64,000 bases of DNA, from NCBI GenBank assembly GCA_905116865.2, contig CAJHNH020000200.1:276431-340430 (forward strand). Direction: 5' to 3'. Of this stretch, positions 49,260-60,300 are shown one piece after another; the stretch's first letter is position 1; each line of letters begins with the position of its first letter. The notes beneath the pieces are model-generated. The model searched no databases. It was not told where the DNA came from and saw only the letters and a program-made list of their open reading frames with translations. The DNA is from Candidula unifasciata. Its lineage: Eukaryota; Mollusca; Gastropoda; Stylommatophora; Geomitridae. The position numbers and the translations under genes were made by a program.

Positions 49260-49450
49260 TGCTGTTGCTCTTCGTGTTCCGGAACCCAGTTTGAGGACGA
49301 GGACGGGGAGAGGGGAGTAGAGACCCACTGCTTCTTAACAAGCATGTCGTATAAGGCGACTAATTAGAGATTTACTGGAAACGGATGTGTTGGGCCAAAG
49401 TTGCAGATATCCCAACATGGCTATAAACCAGAACACAATATACCAATTAC
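49260..49450 (-). repeat. Dispersed repeat E
   Basis: Inverted: 'gtgttccggaaccc', 'tagagacccactgcttc', 'caagcatgtcgtataaggcgactaatta', 'tgttgggccaaagttgcagata'. Confidence 0.75.
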
Positions 49451-49599
49451 GCTTTCCATAGAAGATGCAATTCTGTTATATCTTAAGGAAAATTATACTG
49501 CTGAGGAAGTTATTTAGAAGTTATTTGTTGACTGAGACTTCCCCTGCATCTGTTCCTGCCTTCCTCTCCTATTCTCACCCAGCATATGACCAAATGACG

Positions 49600-49745
49600 T
49601 TGCTCTATGGCTTCTGGAAGAAGAGGCAGGGGTCGACCAGCAGGATGGTAGACAAAACGTTGGAAATACAACTTTGGTCACGAAAATACTCGAAGAATAC
49701 TGGTCGAATCGAAAAGACACCGTGCTGTAGCGGACTGCGTTAGGA
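49600..49745 (+). mobile_element. LINE C-terminal tail fragment
   Basis: 'RRGRGRPAGW' near 49619-49648, then broken frames to about 49760. It is followed by GATGATGAT repeats at 49773-49812, like other LINE tails here. Confidence 0.65.
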
Positions 49746-50194
49746 GCATCGTTCTACATTTGATCTGATAACATGATGATGATGATGATGATTATGATGA
49801 TGATGATGATAACGATGGTGGTGGTGATATAGAAGTACACGACTTACTTTGCAAACTTCATCCTAGGAAGAGGAAATACAACATAAAAACCTAACGTTAC
49901 GGTAGATTAGACCAGGCTCTTGGTTGACAGCTGATCTACATACAAGGGAAGCTCTGTGCTGTGGCGGACTGCGTTAGGAGCATCGTTCTACAAATGATCT
50001 GATAACTGATGATGATGATGATTAAGATGATGATGATGATAACGATGGTGGTGGTGATATAGAAGGAAGCACACGACTTACTTTGCAAACTTCATCCTAG
50101 GAAGAGGAAATGCACCTTAAAAACCTAACGTTACGGTAGATTAGACCAGGCTCTTGGTTGACAGCTGATCTACATACACGGGAAGCTCCGACAA
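49727..50194 (+). repeat. 234-bp tandem duplication
   Basis: 'cggactgcgttaggagcatcgttctac' starts at 49731 and again at 49965. The whole LINE end, (GAT)n tail and flank are repeated twice, with small differences in the GAT tract. Confidence 0.93.
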
Positions 50195-50243
50195 AGCCCT
50201 GTTCTATCCGGCAGCTTTCGCAGCATGCTCTGCTCCAAACAGA

Positions 50244-50515
50244 GGCCGCCGTGGTGTAGCGGTTAGATGCTCGCCTGCGGATCTTAAGGTCGTGGGTTCG
50301 GGTCCTGGACGAGGCCGGACATTTTTCTTTCATAAACGACCTTGGTTCCCAGGTTTACTCAGCCCTTAATGGGTACCAGGTAACTCCTTAGAAGTAAAGG
50401 CGGCCGGTGTGATTGTGTTTACATCAGCTACCGAGTGCCGATTGGTATTATAAAACATAGGTCTAGCCCCAGTTGCTCTATATGCACGATGGTGTGGAAG
50501 ATAAACGTATTATTA
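50244..50515 (+). mobile_element. SINE B, full length, upright
   Basis: Head 'ggccgccgtggtgtagcggttagatgctcg' with A box, 'cgtgggttcgggtcctg' with B box, body 'gggtaccaggtaactccttagaagtaaaggcggccggtgtgattg', then 'gtgccgattggtattataaaacataggtctagcccc'. The 3' end is 'gatggtgtgg'. Confidence 0.92.
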
Positions 50516-50529
50516 CCTTTCTTTTAGGG

Positions 50530-50739
50530 CATCGGTTCTTAACTTGTGGGTCGAACGAACCTTTCACAAGGGTCGCCCAAGACCATCGGAAAACACATAC
50601 TGAATTAAGTTATGAGGTAGCAACGAAAATAACTGTATAGTTGGGAGTCGACACAACATGAGGCACTGTATTTAAAGGTCGCCACAACATGTGAAACTGT
50701 ATTAAAGGGGCGCGGCTTTAGGAAGGTTAAGAACCAATG
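50530..50739 (+). mobile_element. hAT MITE (Charlie/URR1-like), copy 1
   Basis: Ends 'catcggttcttaacttgtgg' and '...ggaaggttaagaaccaatg' form an imperfect inverted repeat. Internal words 'gtcgcccaagaccatcggaa', 'gaggtagcaacgaaaataac' and 'aacatgaggcactgtatt' match the layout I know from vertebrate hAT-Charlie MITEs such as URR1. A ~35-bp internal repeat ('cgacacaacatgaggcactgtatt' / 'cgccacaacatgtgaaactgtatt') makes this copy longer. The flanking 8 bp agree at 5 of 8. Confidence 0.85.
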
Positions 50740-50785
50740 CTTTACAGTAAACAAGGCAGGCCGAAGGATGGATCATGTAGTATGG

Positions 50786-50998
50786 CAGTGTTTCCCAAAC
50801 TGTTCTCAGTCGCGGCGCCTTTTTTTTTCAATTTACATTTTCCCACCGGGCGTCCTAACCTAAGTAAAAGTTTTGACTATTCGTATGTGGGAGATTTAAA
50901 AAAAAAAAAAACTCGTCTATCTTCGAATATTTCGCGGAGCTCATGTGTAGAGGTCGCGGCTTCCCTGGACGCCGCGGCGCACAGTTTGGGAAACACTG
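50786..50998. mobile_element. hAT-type MITE, second family
   Basis: Perfect 17-bp terminal inverted repeat, CAGTGTTTCCCAAACTG at 50786-50802 and its complement at 50982-50998. The flanks tagtatgg / ctgtatgg share GTATGG, a partly decayed 8-bp duplication. No coding capacity. Confidence 0.9.
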
Positions 50999-51150
50999 CT
51001 GTATGGACAATACCCTGTCTTACAACAAGGCTTTGTGCTATGGGGATGAGAACGCGACTGGGTTTTGTCAATCATACATTCGAATGGCAGGCCTCTCTAC
51101 GACAAAACATATCCATCGTCTGGGAAGACCAAAAGATGCCACAAAACAAC

Positions 51151-51380
51151 AGGTTAGTTGCGTATCCTTTACAGGACGTTGCAGAACCAACCCCAACAGC
51201 CCCTCGCTGTTGTGTGGTTTTTCTAGGCAAATTTACGTCCAGTAGTTTGTCACTTTCTGGACTGTCGGCTTTCTTGATATCACTATCGAAACCAACGCAA
51301 GGCGCGTGGTCCGCAGCTGGGATTGAACCCGGCATCTCGGCATTACGAAGCGTTCGCATCGACTTAGCCACAGAGCCGAC
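51151..51380 (-). mobile_element. SINE C, full-length type
   Basis: Antisense copy: '3' end gttagttgcgtatcctttacagg at the left and head 'gaacgcttcgtaatgccgag...gtggctaagtcg' at the right (51320-51380). B box 'gggttcaatccca' on the minus strand. Confidence 0.93.
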
Positions 51381-51753
51381 ACATAACGACAACTTTACGA
51401 AATAACATACTTTGGACTCACCTTTTTCAGCTGGTATCGGCTCGTTGCTTCCTGTACTATCCTTCGGCGTTTTTTCTGCTGCTTTCCCTGAATGGAAACA
51501 AACAACGACCTTATGTTGCGGGGGTGCTTTGTCTGTCTGTCTGTCTGCTTTGACATGGAGGGAAAGGACTGTGACACACTGTGAGCTGTTGTCATAGGTC
51601 ATGCTCATAACAATTCGGACACTCGGACAGGGATCCGCGGTCGAATTCGGAACAAGGTTAGTTGGTCGCTTGCGGAAGAAGAAACAATAATAAAAACCAA
51701 AAGCAAAGAGCTCGTAGTCGGTGCTACAATTACGCCAAATTATCTAGGAAGTC
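51381..51753. other. No recognised gene
   Basis: Frames on both strands overlap the neighbouring SINE. A short TCTGTCTG run lies at 51531-51547. Nothing else supported. Confidence 0.4.
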
Positions 51754-51862
51754 AAGCAATAATGGCAAACTACTGGACATAAATTCGCCTAGAAAAACCA
51801 CAACAGTAAAAAAATGCTGAGGGTGGTTCTGCGACGTCCTGTAAAGGATACGCAACTAACTC
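51754..51862 (+). mobile_element. SINE C, 5'-truncated
   Basis: 'aatggcaaactactggac' to 'cgtcctgtaaaggatacgcaactaac'. Confidence 0.9.
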
Positions 51863-51978
51863 GAACTATCTAGGAAGTCAGTGATCGTAAAATGATGTCA
51901 CGATCATGCTATGGATGGAGATCGGGTGAAAGTGGGACCACCAGAGAAAAGCACTCTACAAGTAACTGTCATAGTGTG

Positions 51979-52196
51979 CCCGGCCCTCTAGCGTAGTTGG
52001 TTAAACCGGATTGTGCGGTGACCGGGTGACGAACTCCTCGTGGTCCGGGTTCACTCCCGGAAGTAGGCAGAAAAGCCACATTTCTCCCAGATTTACGGTA
52101 TTTACAATGGAATCAAGGCCGAAAGGTTGCGATATCCATAATACCGAGCCTAAGGGTTCACAACTCATGGCTTCTGGATACTAAAACAAACAACAG
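51979..52196 (+). mobile_element. SINE A, full length, second copy
   Basis: Flanked by ctgtcatagtgtg (51966-51978) and ctgtcatggtgtg (52197-52209), a 13-bp duplication with one change. A box 'tagcgtagttgg' is better kept than in the first copy; B-box region 'gtccgggttcactccc'. Confidence 0.93.
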
Positions 52197-52376
52197 CTGT
52201 CATGGTGTGCACCAAATCCACAGAAGCCACGTGAATTAGCTGAAGGAAGGGAAGTGAACCCAGGTTGTGAACTTTCTAAGGACAGTCGTCGACAGAGCGT
52301 CATAGCAGACGGTCTGGACAACTCCAGCATGATCATGCCACTGAATAGTGGTTTTCGTTATTGTTTACATAGAGCT

Positions 52377-52617
52377 GTCGGCTGTGTGGCTAAGTCGATG
52401 TGAACGCTTCGTAATGCATGGGTGCCGGGTTCGATCCCAGCTGCTGGCCATGGGCCTTGCGTTGGTTTCGACAGTGATAGCAGGGGGCCGACCGTCCAGT
52501 AAGCAATGGCAAACTACTGGACGTGAATTTGCTTACAGAAACCACACAACCGCCAGGAGCTGCTGGGGTTGATTCTGCAACGTCCTGTAAAAGATACGCA
52601 ACTAACCTTTTAAAACT
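52377..52617 (+). mobile_element. SINE C, full length
   Basis: Flanked by tttacatagagct (52364-52376) and tttacacagagct (52618-52630), 13 bp with one change. Head 'gtcggctgtgtggctaagtcgatg', B box 'gggttcgatccca'. Confidence 0.93.
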
Positions 52618-52630
52618 TTTACACAGAGCT

Positions 52631-53398
52631 AGCTAAATTGTTGAGTGGTTTAGAATGACGCGGAGGCGAATTTGAGAAGCACGGTTATTTATACAATGGT
52701 CTCCCCATTTGCACACCACCGGTTGTTGGTCAACTCCATTGATAAGTTGGTTGGACTAGTCTACCCTGGTCGAGGTTATGGGTGTCGCAGTCTGTTGTTG
52801 TCTGGCATTCACGTTTTTATTTCCGAGAAAGAGACGGCCTGTGACATAGGCGTTGTCACTCTCTATAGGAAGAGGGGGAGGGGTTGTGTGTTTTAGAGTG
52901 TTAAAAGCTCTGGCATGGTGAAATATACAACACGCGGTATCAGCGCGAGTGCGGAATACCATCGTCACCTGTGTGTAAGTCGGATCGCTCTATGTCGACC
53001 TATCAGAAGTGAGGTAGGCTGTAGTTCGTCCAATCAGAAGCGAGCTAGTGTGTAGCGGTGTGAAAACGGGGAGACGGGCGTACAATTTACCGAGAAGTAC
53101 ATTTGTCAGCGTAAGAGGAATAACCTGTATAAACATGTGCTCTGACCTTACCACCCGCATCTCGACCCCTAACATTTTAGTATCGTCCTTTCCAAAAGCC
53201 GTGGCCTGAAACTTTCACAAAAACTCATGAACGATTACCGCGAATTTATGCGTGAGGCCTTAGACATCCTACGTCCTTATGAATTTATAATTAACTATTG
53301 CACAGGTGCTTTTGTCTTCTTCCAACGGTGAATTTCTTGCATCTTTGTTGCACTAACAATTTGTGGGCCCCTTTACAAAAATTGAATATACAATTAAG
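52631..53398. other. No recognised gene
   Basis: Unique-looking on both strands. No coding or transposon signal strong enough to name. Confidence 0.4.
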
Positions 53399-53629
53399 GT
53401 TAGTTGTGTATCCTTAAAAGGACGTTGCAGAACCAACCCCAACAGACACTGGCTGTTGTGTGGTTTTTCTAGGCAAATTTAAGTCCAATAGTTTGCCATT
53501 GCTCTCTAAACGGACGGCTTTCTTGATACCACTGTCGAAACCAACGCAAGGCGCATGGCCCGCAGCTGGGATCAAACCTGGCATCCTGGCATTACGAAGC
53601 GTTCGCATCGACTTAGCCACAGAGCCGAC
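53399..53629 (-). mobile_element. SINE C, full length
   Basis: Antisense. GAATATACA occurs at both edges (53384-53392 and 53630-53638), extending imperfectly, as a target duplication. Head at the right, 3' end at the left. Confidence 0.92.
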
Positions 53630-54984
53630 GAATATACAGTAATTGACACAAATCATTAACTTTCAATCGTAAGCGTAAAGTTTGTTTTTGAAATCATTTC
53701 ACCGGAGCAGCATTTTGTAGTGATTATTCTGACAGCCTATCCCACATAAAACGAAATATTGTGTTTATCTCTATCTCACAGAAGGCTAATACAGGAGACT
53801 GCCCACCTGAGAGTGGAACACCTACGATTCGAATTTAAATTATTCAAATGAGTTTATGACAGTACGTCATGTATCCAACTCACTATTCAAAATACATGCA
53901 CCTTGGTTTATCGCAAGGATTGCCGCTAAAATATGTGCGATTTGATGTTTTGCAAAGTTCGCGTCACTGCATTTACTGTAAACACACTTATTGTATGATT
54001 TGAATCAGTGTTTGTTTTTTCATATACCGTAAATCAGCCCACCCCCCCCCCCCAACCCCCAAAAAAAAACTAGATGTGTGTTTACCTTATAATTGTAAAT
54101 AGGTAAAAGTAACGATCTCCCCACGCCCCACCCATATACACACTAGCTCACTTTTGATTGGTAGTTCCTGAACCTGTCATCTTCGCACAAGGTTACGGGG
54201 GTATTCCGCAATGCTGCAAAGCCGTTAAAATCGCGTCTTGTATCTTATAGCACGCAAGCGCTTTCAACACTTCAAAAACATGGAGAAATTGATCCTAATA
54301 CAACTCCCCTCCCCCCCCCCCCCCCCCCCCCCCCCTAAGACAGCGCTCCAACCTATGTCACAGGCATTTTCTTTCTCGGAATGAAAACGTAAATGCATGA
54401 CATCATAGAAAACCAACAACAGAGCGGGACACATCCGTAACCTTCAGGAAAGTCGACCGCCCAACAAACTTGTGAATGAGAAGTGACCTACTCTATTTGG
54501 AGAGATTACCTAACCTGTAAATATATACTCATTCTATTTTCCCGGTCCACAGATGTAAAAAAGTTGAAGAACGTTGTTGTAAAGGATTTGCAACTACATG
54601 AGCTTAAATCTAGGAAGCTGGAAATACAAAAATACTTCAGCTAACTAATGACACAGCTAACGAACGTTTTGGCTTACAAAGATAGTTTTCGCCGTTTCCA
54701 ATCTCAGCTAACGAGTTTATATTCATTTCCGGCGGTCACGCACGTGTCAGAGATTCAACGTGCAAGGAAAATATGTGATTTCTCTCGGCGATACATCGGT
54801 TAAGTGATTTGTGTGTATTCTTATTAGCACTTGTGGTACTGTACATTCATGTGATGTGCTGATAATGGCTCTCTGGTCGCAAAGTTCACTTATTGCTATG
54901 TTTGAGATAATGTTGGGTCTTCAGATAAGGACTGACATCACAACACACAGGACATTCCCTTAAGCGCTATGACTTATCTTCAGC
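53630..54984. other. No recognised gene; C tracts
   Basis: C runs at about 54037-54052 and 54306-54337. A few AT-rich stretches. No domain or transposon end recognised. Confidence 0.4.
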
Positions 54985-55205
54985 AGTCGGTGAAGAGTTT
55001 ATTTTCCCATTGAGAAAAAAAGTAGAAGTATGGCACCAGGAAGGAGAGGCAGGGGTCGACCAACACGAAGATGAGCACATGATACAAGTGATTCCTTGAA
55101 AATGAACGTAAAGTACATGAGGGCGGGAGAGCTGGCGAGAGACTTTTTCAGGCAGACCGTGATGAGAGCGACGTTCTGCATAGTATCTGCCACATGATGA
55201 TGATA
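54985..55205 (+). mobile_element. LINE C-terminal tail with (GAT)n end
   Basis: 'MAPGRRGRGRPTRR' near 55030-55070, 'AHDTSDSL', 'LARDFFRQTVMRATFC' near 55133-55180, then 'ATGATGATGATA'. Same general order as 17985-18500. Confidence 0.8.
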
Positions 55206-55374
55206 TAGAACCGTTAGACATGCGGCCAATAATCCTCATGCTTATAGGCCACCCCCTCACCCCCCCCCCCCCCACTTCCCACCCACCAGTAATTACAGAA
55301 AACACTGACAGATTATGATAATGACATAGAACTAATTTCAACATATGACTGTGAAGCCCGAATAGTTAATAGAT
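55206..55374. other. C tract, otherwise nothing
   Basis: C run at about 55260-55272. Confidence 0.4.
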
Positions 55375-55552
55375 CAGAGGTTCTCAACCTGTAGGTAGCG
55401 TTCAGTTTTTGGGTCGAACGACCCTTTCACGGAAAAACACATCTTCACTGAAGTTACGAAGTAGCAGCGAAAATAACTGTATGGTGTGGGATCGCCACAG
55501 CATGAGGAACTGCATTAGAGAGTCGACGCATTAGGAAGGTTAAGAGCCACTG
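55375..55552 (+). mobile_element. hAT MITE (Charlie/URR1-like), copy 2
   Basis: Begins 'cagaggttctcaacctgtag' and ends 'ggaaggttaagagccactg'. Flanks taatagat (55367-55374) and tactagac (55553-55560) agree at 6 of 8. Internal 'gtcgaacgaccctttcac', 'gaagttacgaagtagcagcg' and 'cacagcatgaggaactgcatt' align with copy 1. Confidence 0.9.
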
Positions 55553-55850
55553 TACTAGACAAACAAATACAAAATCGGCCCGAAGGTCTTTTGGATGAAA
55601 AACGCACCATGATTGATTTCAAAACCGATCTGACTCTCAAGATGACCTAGTCCTAAACTGGTACCAGGGTATGTCTTGGCAACAGAGGCTGCAGGGGGGA
55701 TACTGACAACAGCAGCCACGTGGTGGGTTCGTTTCACAACTGCATCGTTATATTCACGAATGCAATATTTACGGAAGACCCTCGGGGATCGTCGCCAGAG
55801 CTACAGTGTGCGTGTTTTATGCGATGCTCTCGGAAGGTGACTAGCTTTTC

Positions 55851-55904
<54 letters not shown>

Positions 55905-56044
55905 ATCCTCTCAACTTCCACCTCCAACTTTAACCCACAGAGTACAGACTGGGCTATCAATTTACGAGACTAGACTCGAAGGTATGATACCAAACTGTTC
56001 GTTTCCGTTTCTCTGCTAAAAAAGAAATAAGAAGTTTACAAAAT
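55553..56044. repeat. Unrecognised, with (GA)n at 55855-55902
   Basis: A 48-bp GA repeat. The remainder is unrecognised. Confidence 0.6.
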
Positions 56045-56235
56045 GGTCACGTTCAACCAGCATACCGGAAGGGGGAGCTTTAGGTTATAATTGTGACTAG
56101 ATTTTGTGCGCCATGTAAAATGGCTAAGCATTACAAGCTACCCAGAGTCCTGAAAAGGACTCGTGCGGTGTTGATGCCAACAAAGGAGACAGACCCAAAC
56201 AAAACGCCAGCCAATGGGCGAGCCAGTCGCCGATG
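56045..56235 (+). repeat. Dispersed repeat F
   Basis: Inverse partner of 19930-20140. Frame 'LKRTRAVLMPTKETDPNKT' shared with that copy's 'AVLMRSKKTDPN'. Confidence 0.6.
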
Positions 56236-56384
56236 ATGAATGTGAAACTGCCGTTCAAATAATTACCTTTGACTTTCAGCACAACTAACTGCTGGTTGGT
56301 CAATCGCAGCTATGCTTTATTGAGTAACTTGGGGTTCTTAGGCTTCAATGATGTGCTTCTCTATTGTCTCCTGACGTGTCTCTC

Positions 56385-56630
56385 AGGTCCCCGGTTTAGG
56401 CTCCGGGGCCCTTTTATGGTTGGGAAAACGAGAACAGACACACTGGCTTTCCAAAAGAATGTCGTAAATATCGACTAATTAGGAACTTACTTCGAAGTCG
56501 GAGTGCATCTGCTGCATGAGAGGCAAGGAACCAGCAGTCAGCATACCAAAAAAGACAGATCTGAAGAACGGATGTGCACGCAATACTCAGGCTCTGGAAC
56601 TGAACTAGAGTCCAAAAGTAGACAAACAAC
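56385..56630 (-). repeat. Dispersed repeat E
   Basis: Inverted: 'gaatgtcgtaaatatcgactaatta', 'gaggcaaggaaccagcag', 'gaacggatgtgcacgcaatactcagg', 'ccaaaagtagac'. Confidence 0.78.
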
Positions 56631-56739
56631 TAAAACTCCCCCACCCCCTTTTTTCCCGTAGTTTGCAGAAGATCTTTGTATGGATCAACCGAGTAAGCTA
56701 TGCTAACACGCACATACATTCACATCTCATTCTTGTTAT

Positions 56740-57330
56740 CAAAAGGCTCACACATAGTCATTTAAATATAAACACACATTCTCATTCCTGTCCTGCCATC
56801 GGATCTCCACATGTATCATTCTGAGGCTCACGCATAATCTTGTAAACACATGAACACATTCTGTTTCTATTTCGCCCTCAGATCTACAGATACGTACACA
56901 GTTTAATATCGAATATAGTGGTTGCCAAAATATTCTTAACCGCTGCATCGTAGTCCTTCAGATAAATCCCTCTAAGGCTTACAGTCTTTTAAACATATGT
57001 ACACGCTCTTATTTCTATCTTGCCATCAGATCTGTTGATGCGTACACAGTTTCTTCTTCTTCTTCTTCTCTCTTGCACCTTGTACCTCATCGAAGTGTCG
57101 GGGGAAGAACGTACACAGTTAACGCAACAATATCGAACATGCCGGTTGCCAAAATGTTTTTAACTGCTGCATCATTGTTGTTCCAATGTGTCCTTCTAAG
57201 GCTCACACACAAGTCTTGTAAACATACGTTCACGCTCTTACTTCTTCTCTTGCTATCAGATCTGTTGACACTTACACAGTTAATAGAATAACATCGAATA
57301 CAGGGTTTCTAAAATCTTTTTAGCTGCTGC
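56740..57330. repeat. Degenerate tandem repeat, four units
   Basis: Units begin with 'aaggctcacac'-like words at about 56742, 56823, 56971 and 57189, and include 'gccatcagatctgttgatgcgtacacagtt' and 'aatatcgaatatagtggttgccaaaat...ttaactgctgcatc'. Unit length varies from about 80 to 215 bp, partly because of an insertion at 57052. Confidence 0.75.
57052..57109 (-). mobile_element. 58-bp micro-insertion of a retroelement 3' end
   Basis: Flanked by CGTACACAGTT at 57041-57051 and 57110-57120. On the minus strand it reads 'ccccgacacttcgatgaggt', 'acaaggtgcaagaga' and then (GAA)n, so it is only the last ~40 bp of an element plus its tail. Confidence 0.82.
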
Positions 57331-57331
57331 C

Positions 57332-57555
57332 GGATTGCCTTTGGCGTTCCGAACGCGTATCGTAATGCCGAGGTGCCCGGTCCGAACCCTGCTGCGGACG
57401 ATTTGTCTTGCGTTGGTTTCGACAGTGGTACCAAGAGCTGACCGTTCAGTAGCAATGGCAAACTACTAAACATAGAATTTGCCTAGAAAACCAACAACAC
57501 CAAAAATGCTGGGTTTGGCTCTGCAAAGTCCTGAAAAGGATGCGCAACTAACTTT
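57332..57555 (+). mobile_element. SINE C
   Basis: Head partly decayed ('ttggcgttccgaacgcgtatcgtaatgccgag', 'cggtccgaaccctg'); body 'gcgttggtttcgacagtggtacc'; end 'tgcaaagtcctgaaaaggatgcgcaactaac'. Confidence 0.9.
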
Positions 57556-58690
57556 AACAGGGTGATACTCATCCGAATAATGGTACTTTGTGTCACCGAG
57601 TGTTGATCGTTCGTTGTGCGGTCCAGGTGGGGTTGGACGTCACTCACTCGTCGTTGCCCCGGTAACATATATACAAATTCATACTTCTTGTCGTTAAAGC
57701 TGCTAACACGCACACTTTTCATGATTTATGGCACCACTGGAGATTCGGACAGGTTTGTTCTTCTGTGTTCATCTGTAGATGTGATTGCATTGTGGCTGTT
57801 TACCGCATGGCTGCGATATTTGCACCTTTCGGCTAACACATCCGACTCACATCCAGCATTTGTGGACCGGGTTAATTACCGAGGGGTGGTGAACTGGTGA
57901 GACAGAAACTATCTGAGACGTGTGCGTGTGTGGGAATATGTGTGTGTGGGTAGGTGTGTGTAAGTGTGTGTCTGTGAGCGAGAGAGAGAAAGAGAGCTCT
58001 CGTGTGAGTGCGTGCGTGCCTGTGAGTCTGTGCGAGTGATAATTCAATGTATGCGTGTGGAATCAAAGCGTCGGTGATAGTTAAACAAGACAAGTCAAAT
58101 AATAAGGAGACAACTGCCACAGTTGTCAGCACTTACGTTTCTATAAATATACATCTATGTGCGTGTGTGTGTGCGCGTGTGTTTATATATGTGTGCGTGT
58201 GTGTGTGTGTGTGTGACCCCCACAAGGAAATTCTACAAAACATCGCACAAAGCACGAAACTCCTCCCCCCCCTCCCCCCCCCCCCCAATTTTTCCCCCGC
58301 CGACGATCTCCTAATCTCATGATAAAGATGACAAATTTGAATTCTAACGCTACAGAATTCTACAAACGCATTTATATTGGTACACATGAAGGGGTACTTT
58401 TAAGTATTAAATGTTATAACAATTAGGTTATCTAGCAGAAATAACGCCATATTATAACTACAAATACACTTCACGATAAATGGAGAAAAGAAGAAAGGGC
58501 AGGAGGGCACTGGAGAGGAAGAGGTCTAACACCAAGTCTCGTACCCTGTAAACTGGAAACGTTCCGCTATTATCAACGCCATAATGGTTGGGGATTTAAA
58601 AAAAAAAAACATCAACCTGAGGGTGGGGGGTGGGGGGGGGGGGAATTCCTTGCAGAAAATAAGAGGGATTTTTCTTAGCGTTCGTTGGTT
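57556..58690. other. No recognised gene; (GT)n and C runs
   Basis: GT-rich at 57917-57990 and 58155-58216, C runs at 58263-58287. The rest is unrecognised. Confidence 0.5.
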
Positions 58691-58965
58691 GTATATTGGG
58701 ATAAAAATTTCTGGTTGTTCGTCCACTTCTGGACTTTGTCATGTTCCAAAACTGAGTTTTGCGTACACATACGTTTTACAGACAGATGCACTCTGCACTA
58801 ATAATTAACCATTTTTTGTCAAACGTTCGGTGAATAATAATGTTAACAGTTGAAATTTGAAAACAGCCCGGTTGATTTACAAATGGCCACCAGAATGACA
58901 TTTGAAAATGTCCCGTCGCTACTGTTCACTATTAGGGGGAAGTTCTTGTGACAGAGAGACAAACA
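58691..58965 (+). repeat. Repeat E plus extension, copy 1
   Basis: Collinear with 60500-60815: 'tctggttgttcgtccacttctgg', 'gagttttgcgtacacatacg', then beyond usual E sequence 'gaataataatgttaac', 'ccagaatgacatttgaaaatgtc' and 'gaagttcttgtgacaga'. Confidence 0.85.
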
Positions 58966-59014
58966 GGGAGCCAGACATACAGATAGACTGAAATATGATT
59001 TTTCTGTTTCATAT

Positions 59015-59016
<2 letters not shown>

Positions 59017-59059
<43 letters not shown>

Positions 59060-59172
59060 TTATGTGTGTCTCTGTGTGTGCGCTGGTGTGTGTGTGTATG
59101 TGTGTGTATGTGTGTATTTGTGTGTATGTGTGCGTGTGTGTATATGTGTGGGTATGTGTGTGTGTGTGTTTG
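59017..59172. repeat. (CT)n and (GT)n
   Basis: CT to 59056, then GT with variants to 59170. Confidence 0.95.
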
Positions 59173-59240
59173 ATTAAACAAGACGAGTAAAGTAATGACA
59201 AAAAGAACTGCTACCAGTTTTTATCCCTTTTTAATATTTT

Positions 59241-59256
59241 CTCTCTCTCTCTTTCT

Positions 59257-59320
<64 letters not shown>
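59241..59320. repeat. (CT)n
   Basis: CT repeat with a short TTTC break near 59251. Confidence 0.95.
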
Positions 59321-59322
<2 letters not shown>

Positions 59323-59526
59323 AGAACATAAAATAAGGCACGAAATAATACAGCTTTATATAATATATATACATACACACACACATCCATAATTCTACGT
59401 GATGGCGAGCAGAGCAAATGCCTGGCTGTGTTTTGTCGTGAAACTTACCACAAACATTTTGCTGAACAATTACCTGATGTAAGGGTGCATCATCCACCAT
59501 CCCGTTTGGTAAGGCCCTTGAGGAAT

Positions 59527-59700
59527 GATGATGATGTCTGTGGTTGTAATGGTGATGGAGATGGTATGATACTGATGATGAGGGTAGTGATGGTGGTGGT
59601 GGTGGTGATGATGATGATGATGGTCATGCTAGTGGTGTGGTGGTTGTGATTATGATGATGGTGGTGGTGGTAATCGTTGTGATAATGATGGCGGAATAAT
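59527..59700. repeat. (GAT/GGT)n triplet repeat
   Basis: Mixed GAT, GGT and GTG triplets. Confidence 0.88.
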
Positions 59701-60066
59701 GGTGACGATGTCGGCCGCGACGGCAGCGGTGGTGGTAGTGGTTCATGAGGAGGGTGAAAGCCGTGATTTCTTTTTTTTTTTTGTACAGCCCAAATCTCAC
59801 GGTTTAACGTACAGCTTTGTCTTGACTGAGGCCCATTGGTTATCGAGGTTCCACGGGGGAGTCAAAGACTAGAATACAGGCCGCGTAACATGTGAAGCCT
59901 GGCACCCCCCCCCCCCCCTCCCGTTTATATAAAGGGGGAGCTGAGGGCCCCCACCCCCTCAAACTTGTATGCAGAGGGGCTGAGCCCCACGCGGTGTGCA
60001 CAGAATGTTATACATGTGACTTAACAGAACATAACTCACACATAAACCTAAATACCCGTATGAGGT
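59701..60066. other. No recognised gene
   Basis: T run near 59770 and C run near 59907-59920. Unrecognised otherwise. Confidence 0.4.
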
Positions 60067-60300
60067 GTCGACTCTGTGGCTAAGTCGATGCGACCGCTTC
60101 GTAATGCCGGGATGCCGGGTTCGATCCCAGTTACGGGACATGCCCCTTGCGTTGGTTTCGATATTGGTATCAAGAAAGCCGACCAATCAGGGGGCAATGG
60201 TAAACTACTGGACGTAAATTTGCCTAGAAAACCCAAACAACAACCAGGGACTGTTGGGGTTGGTTCTGCAACGTCATCTAAATGATACGCAACTAACCTA
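60067..60300 (+). mobile_element. SINE C, full-length type
   Basis: Head 'gtcgactctgtggctaagtcgatgcg', B box 'gggttcgatccca', end 'ggttctgcaacgtcatctaaatgatacgcaactaacc'. Confidence 0.92.

Noticed and set aside
50737..51405. A 222-codon protein-coding gene
   Set aside because: The frame runs through a hAT MITE and an antisense SINE C.
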